A DNA stretch of 64,000 nucleotides from contig JAXGGA010005194.1 in assembly GCA_038373865.1 (NCBI GenBank), positions 1 through 64,000 on the forward strand, read 5' to 3'. The DNA is from Uloborus plumipes (taxonomy: Eukaryota > Arthropoda > Arachnida > Araneae > Uloboridae). Below are positions 61,072 to 64,000 of the stretch, piece after piece. Below the pieces are notes generated by a model. That model was given only the letters and a program-made list of their open reading frames with translations. It ran no database searches and was not told the origin of the DNA. Position 1 is the stretch's first letter. Every line of letters starts with the position of its first letter. A program made the position numbers and the translations under genes.

Positions 61072-61901
61072 CACTCAGGCACATTGAAAATAGCGACCCA
61101 AGAAGAAAGCATCGGATTGAAATGAAATTTAATACACATAAGGATACAAATGAGAGATTCACTTGATCTCAAAATCGAGACAATTGAATGAATACAGGGT
61201 GTGCAAGGACACAAATACAGAGCAACTTCAATAGCGCGTTGGACCATCTCTAGCTGCAATACATGCCACCACACGGTCCGGCATTGAGTTGATTAGACGC
61301 CTGATGTTGTCCTGAGGCAGATGGGCCCACAAATTTGTAACAGCCAACTCCAAATCACGCACATAGTGACACGATGACATCTGACGTTTTAGCTGATCCC
61401 ACACATGCTCCATAGGGGATAAGTCGGAGGAGCGGGCCGGCCATGGAAGAGTCTGAAAATGACGTAGGAAGTCTTGAGCAACTCTTGCTGTATGCGGACG
61501 AGCATTATCTTGTTGGGAAATTGCCCCTGGGAGACCATTTAGGAAAGGTCCTATATGGGGTCGAAAAATATCATCAACGTAACGTTGGCCGGTTAAGTTT
61601 CCACGCATCACAATTAGATTGGACCGGCAATCATAGGATATGGCCCCCCTGACCATTACACCAGCTGTGCGGGCAGTGTGCTGTAGAACAGTGTGGGAGG
61701 AATTGTACCGCTCACCTGGGCGCCTCCACACCCGTACACGGTTATCATCAGTCCCTAAAACAAACCGAGACTCATCACTAAACACAACTTTTTGCCAATC
61801 TGTGACATTCCACATTGATCTGGCTTGGCAACACTGTAGACGCAGTCTCTGATCAATCCGATGATTTCTTCTTGGGTCGCTATTTTCAATGTGCCTGAGT
61901 G
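61072..61901 (-). mobile_element. Tc1-like transposon with internal deletion
   Basis: About 49-bp TIRs (CACTCAGGCACATTGAAAAT and on, GCGACCCAAGAAGAAA inside) with TA on both sides (61070-61071, 61902-61903). 830 bp. The transposase on the minus strand begins right inside the right TIR, so the part for the DNA-binding domain has been lost. Confidence 0.9.
61228..61815 (-). CDS. Truncated Tc1-like transposase (DDE catalytic domain)
   Basis: 195 codons from the first ATG; the same frame is open back into the TIR to about 61890. Motifs: DWQKVVFSDESRF (first Asp), VMVRGAISYD (usually WGAISY), QQDNARPHTARV (second Asp) and SSDLSPMEHVWDQL (Glu). The catalytic triad is present and the frame is uninterrupted to the natural end. 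The N-terminal HTH/paired-like domain that binds the TIR is missing, so the protein should not transpose by itself. The enzyme would be nuclear, cutting and joining DNA at TA sites. Confidence 0.9.
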   Translation of the reverse strand: MWNVTDWQKVVFSDESRFVLGTDDNRVRVWRRPGERYNSSHTVLQHTARTAGVMVRGAISYDCRSNLIVMRGNLTGQRYVDDIFRPHIGPFLNGLPGAISQQDNARPHTARVAQDFLRHFQTLPWPARSSDLSPMEHVWDQLKRQMSSCHYVRDLELAVTNLWAHLPQDNIRRLINSMPDRVVACIAARDGPTRY

Positions 61902-62779
61902 TATTTGGCTCACATCAACTAAACAGGCTTCATCTGCTTTAGGTCTTGTGGTATTATTATATTTATCGTGCATTCACGTTGAATTTGCACATATTTGAGC
62001 TTTTGCCTCAAAAGTGTATCTACAGAGTGAGTGGCAACGTCAGTGATCGGTATTTAAAAGTAAATTGGTTATTTACTCGTTCCCTTGCATGTCTGCCGGC
62101 TGCGGTTTTGGCCGGTTTTTAACTTTTAAGTGACTTTGAGTTGTACATAGAAAATATATTTTAATGTTTAAAGTTCAAGGTATCTATCTCGCTTCTTTAT
62201 GAGATGCACGTGGTTAGGAAAACGCTCGACACTCTCCTTGTTTACGCTTCCCAAAGGCACCGAATGAAAACTCTTTTTGATGCATTTAATCGCTCTAAAA
62301 TTGAAATTGGGATAGGTTGAAACTTTTTTACTCTTTTTGAGACCCCCCTGCGGCCCACTCTAAATGCTACCTCTGCTAGTTTCGATGAAAATCTGACGAA
62401 AACTGGAGGATTTTTTAGGGATATGGCACATACATACATTCTTCATTATTTCTATGGATAATTTGAAAAACAAAAACAGCTATTACACATTGCTAAAGAA
62501 TAAAATATGCTCCCAACAAGGTGTTATCTTGATGTAGTGCAAAAAAAGAAAAATAAATAACGCATTTATAAAATAAGTGGCACAAATTTAGTTTAATTGG
62601 TCATGTGATGTTTGTAAACGATAAAACTATTTTTACGGGTTAAATGTAGTTTTTCATTTTACCGATATTAATTCGAAATGAATGTAAAAATAGTGTCAGA
62701 AAATACTTGTTTAATTACTCAATTAACCAGTAAGTTCATTTAGACTAAGTATGAGTAACTTCGATATAAGGAATTAATT

Positions 62780-63053
62780 AGTGATGTAGTTAGAGACGTC
62801 TGACCGTGATGCGGTGGTCAGGGCTTGAATCCTGGCTTTGGACGTACTTTCTCCATCCTTCCATTGCCCTTTCTGTGTGTGAAAGAGTGTTTTGAATGGA
62901 TGCCTACCCCATAAACGGGTTTAGCTAAAACGGTCCTCCACCTTAATGGTGTTCGTAAAAACGGAAGCCGTACCTATCCTGCCTTGAATCGTGTAGATTT
63001 CATCTACTCGGGCTCGGATACCCGAGTGGTGTTTAAAGCAACAACAACTAAAA
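62780..63053 (+). mobile_element. tRNA-derived SINE
   Basis: GTGATGTAGTTAGAGACGTC (A-box region) and GGCTTGAATCC (B box) are spaced as in a tRNA, with GTCAGGGCTTGAATCCTGGC forming the T arm. A non-tRNA body follows, with CCATAAACGGGTTTAGCTAA and ACTCGGGCTCGGATACCCGA, ending in CAACAACAACTA as a simple tail. Confidence 0.7.
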
Positions 63054-63577
63054 GATAAATATCCAGAAAACATCCTGTTGTTAAATGACATGAAGTGCAT
63101 TAAAGCTAAAAGATTTGCTTTTAAAATAAACATGGTACCTTTTATTTTATTTTTTACATCACAATAAATAAGTAGCGTAGACTTAAACTACAAGCAGGAA
63201 TTACTGTACATCGAGGAAAAATTCCAAACTTAATGATTGCCATAACTTAAGTACATGCGTTAAAGGATTTTAAAGCGTTTTTTAGCTTGCTTTTGCTTTT
63301 TTTCCTGAAAAATGACGTTTTTATACGAGTGATAAAAAAGGGAATTTTTTACGAACAAGATTGCATAGCGTTTTTTTTCTGCCTTCACGATTAAAGAATT
63401 TGTTTCGTGTGCGAAGGAATTTTGAAATTAAAAGAAAAAATTAAGTACTAAAGCAAAACTATCGTATAAGCCCTAAAAACGTACTAACACTTTGATTATA
63501 AAATGAAAACATTGACTGATACACATATTTTGAACTTAAAAACGCTTTAGACAAAAAAAATGAAATAAAATTTCGTA

Positions 63578-63654
<77 letters not shown>

Positions 63655-63928
63655 TATTTTTTTTTAACTTTAGAATGTATAAATGAAAAATGTGTGTTAA
63701 AATAAGTGTTCAGATGGATTTAACGTTAGTTATATATTTTTTTAAGTATCTACACTTCAGTGCTCAGAAATGTGTAATTTCTTTTCATTTCTAACAGCAT
63801 TCTAAGAAATAGAGTTTTGTTAATTTTTGAAACCTCACACATACTGCCATACATCATTTAGATTCGATACAATCCTATAGTACTTTAGTACAATTTTTTT
63901 GTGAAATAAGCTTTTAATCTCTTCTCTA
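63054..63928. repeat. A+T-rich sequence with (TA)n microsatellite at about 63588-63657
   Basis: About 70 bases of TA repeats followed by T runs. The flanks have no recognised gene or element. Confidence 0.9.
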
Positions 63929-64000
63929 TCTCTACTAATAATAAAGCTGATGGTGGATCTGTCTGTCCTTCGTTCTGTCTTTCTTTCTGTCTGTTACGCG
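63929..64000 (+). mobile_element. 5' end of a Helitron of the 8781 family, cut by the window edge
   Basis: TCTCTACTAATAATAAAGCT after an A, then GGTGGATCTGTCTGTCCTTC and CTGTCTGTTACGCG, nearly identical to the first 75 bases of 8781-10498. The rest lies outside. Confidence 0.75.

Noticed and set aside
61443..61852. Plus-strand ORFs across the Tc1-like element
   Set aside because: Antisense shadows of the transposase.
62242..62439. 65-codon minus-strand ORF with a Helitron-like 5' flavour
   Set aside because: No defined TC or CTRR termini and no protein motif.
62780..62850. Possible functional tRNA gene
   Set aside because: A/B boxes are present but acceptor pairing is poor and the sequence runs into a SINE body with a repeat tail.

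Overview
The window is eukaryotic nuclear DNA from an invertebrate, most likely an arthropod. It is A+T-rich and gene-poor, with large introns, GT-AG splice sites and dense DNA transposon remains. I cannot fix the species. The repeat style (Helitrons, several TTAA-flanked MITE families, tRNA-derived SINEs) would fit a chelicerate such as a spider, but that is an impression, not a result.

Only one protein-coding gene is well supported. It runs on the minus strand from a start codon at 13085 and leaves the window at its left edge. Five coding exons (12985-13085, 11480-11696, 5275-5487, 2181-2456, 890-1211) join in phase with canonical splice sites into a 376-residue N-terminal part. The product is a type II membrane protein: a short basic cytoplasmic tail, one transmembrane segment, then an extracellular cholinesterase-like (type B carboxylesterase) domain. 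The residue at the nucleophile position is Asp, not Ser. This is the architecture of neurotactin, a catalytically dead cholinesterase-like adhesion molecule. The first coding exon is too short to show up as a long ORF; I found it from the phase and splice match.

The rest, from 13.2 kb to the right edge, shows no intact host gene. It is a layered set of mobile-element remains. There are Helitrons at 8781-10498, 13417-14196, 16218-17251, about 17253-17558, 26559-26938, 39685-40923 and from 63929; three carry or flank pieces of each other, and two carry broken helicase C-termini. Tc1-like elements lie at 27878-28819 and 61072-61901. There are pogo-like elements (11193-11376, 25310-25871, 59245-59798), four TTAA-flanked piggyBac-like MITEs, Harbinger-like MITEs flanked by TWA, one hAT-like element with an 8-bp duplication, a 5'-truncated non-LTR retrotransposon with an RNase H domain, a 653-bp near-perfect inverted repeat, and tRNA-derived SINE material. 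Several tandem arrays (54, 106, 119 and 146 bp units) and AT microsatellites fill much of the remainder.

A less certain item is a decayed, coding-like stretch at 21250-22460 (minus), which I do not recognise. It includes a hydrophobic segment and is split by a MITE built from repeated TCATCGG motifs. It is the best candidate for an undescribed gene relic here. No CRISPR array, operon or prokaryotic feature is present.
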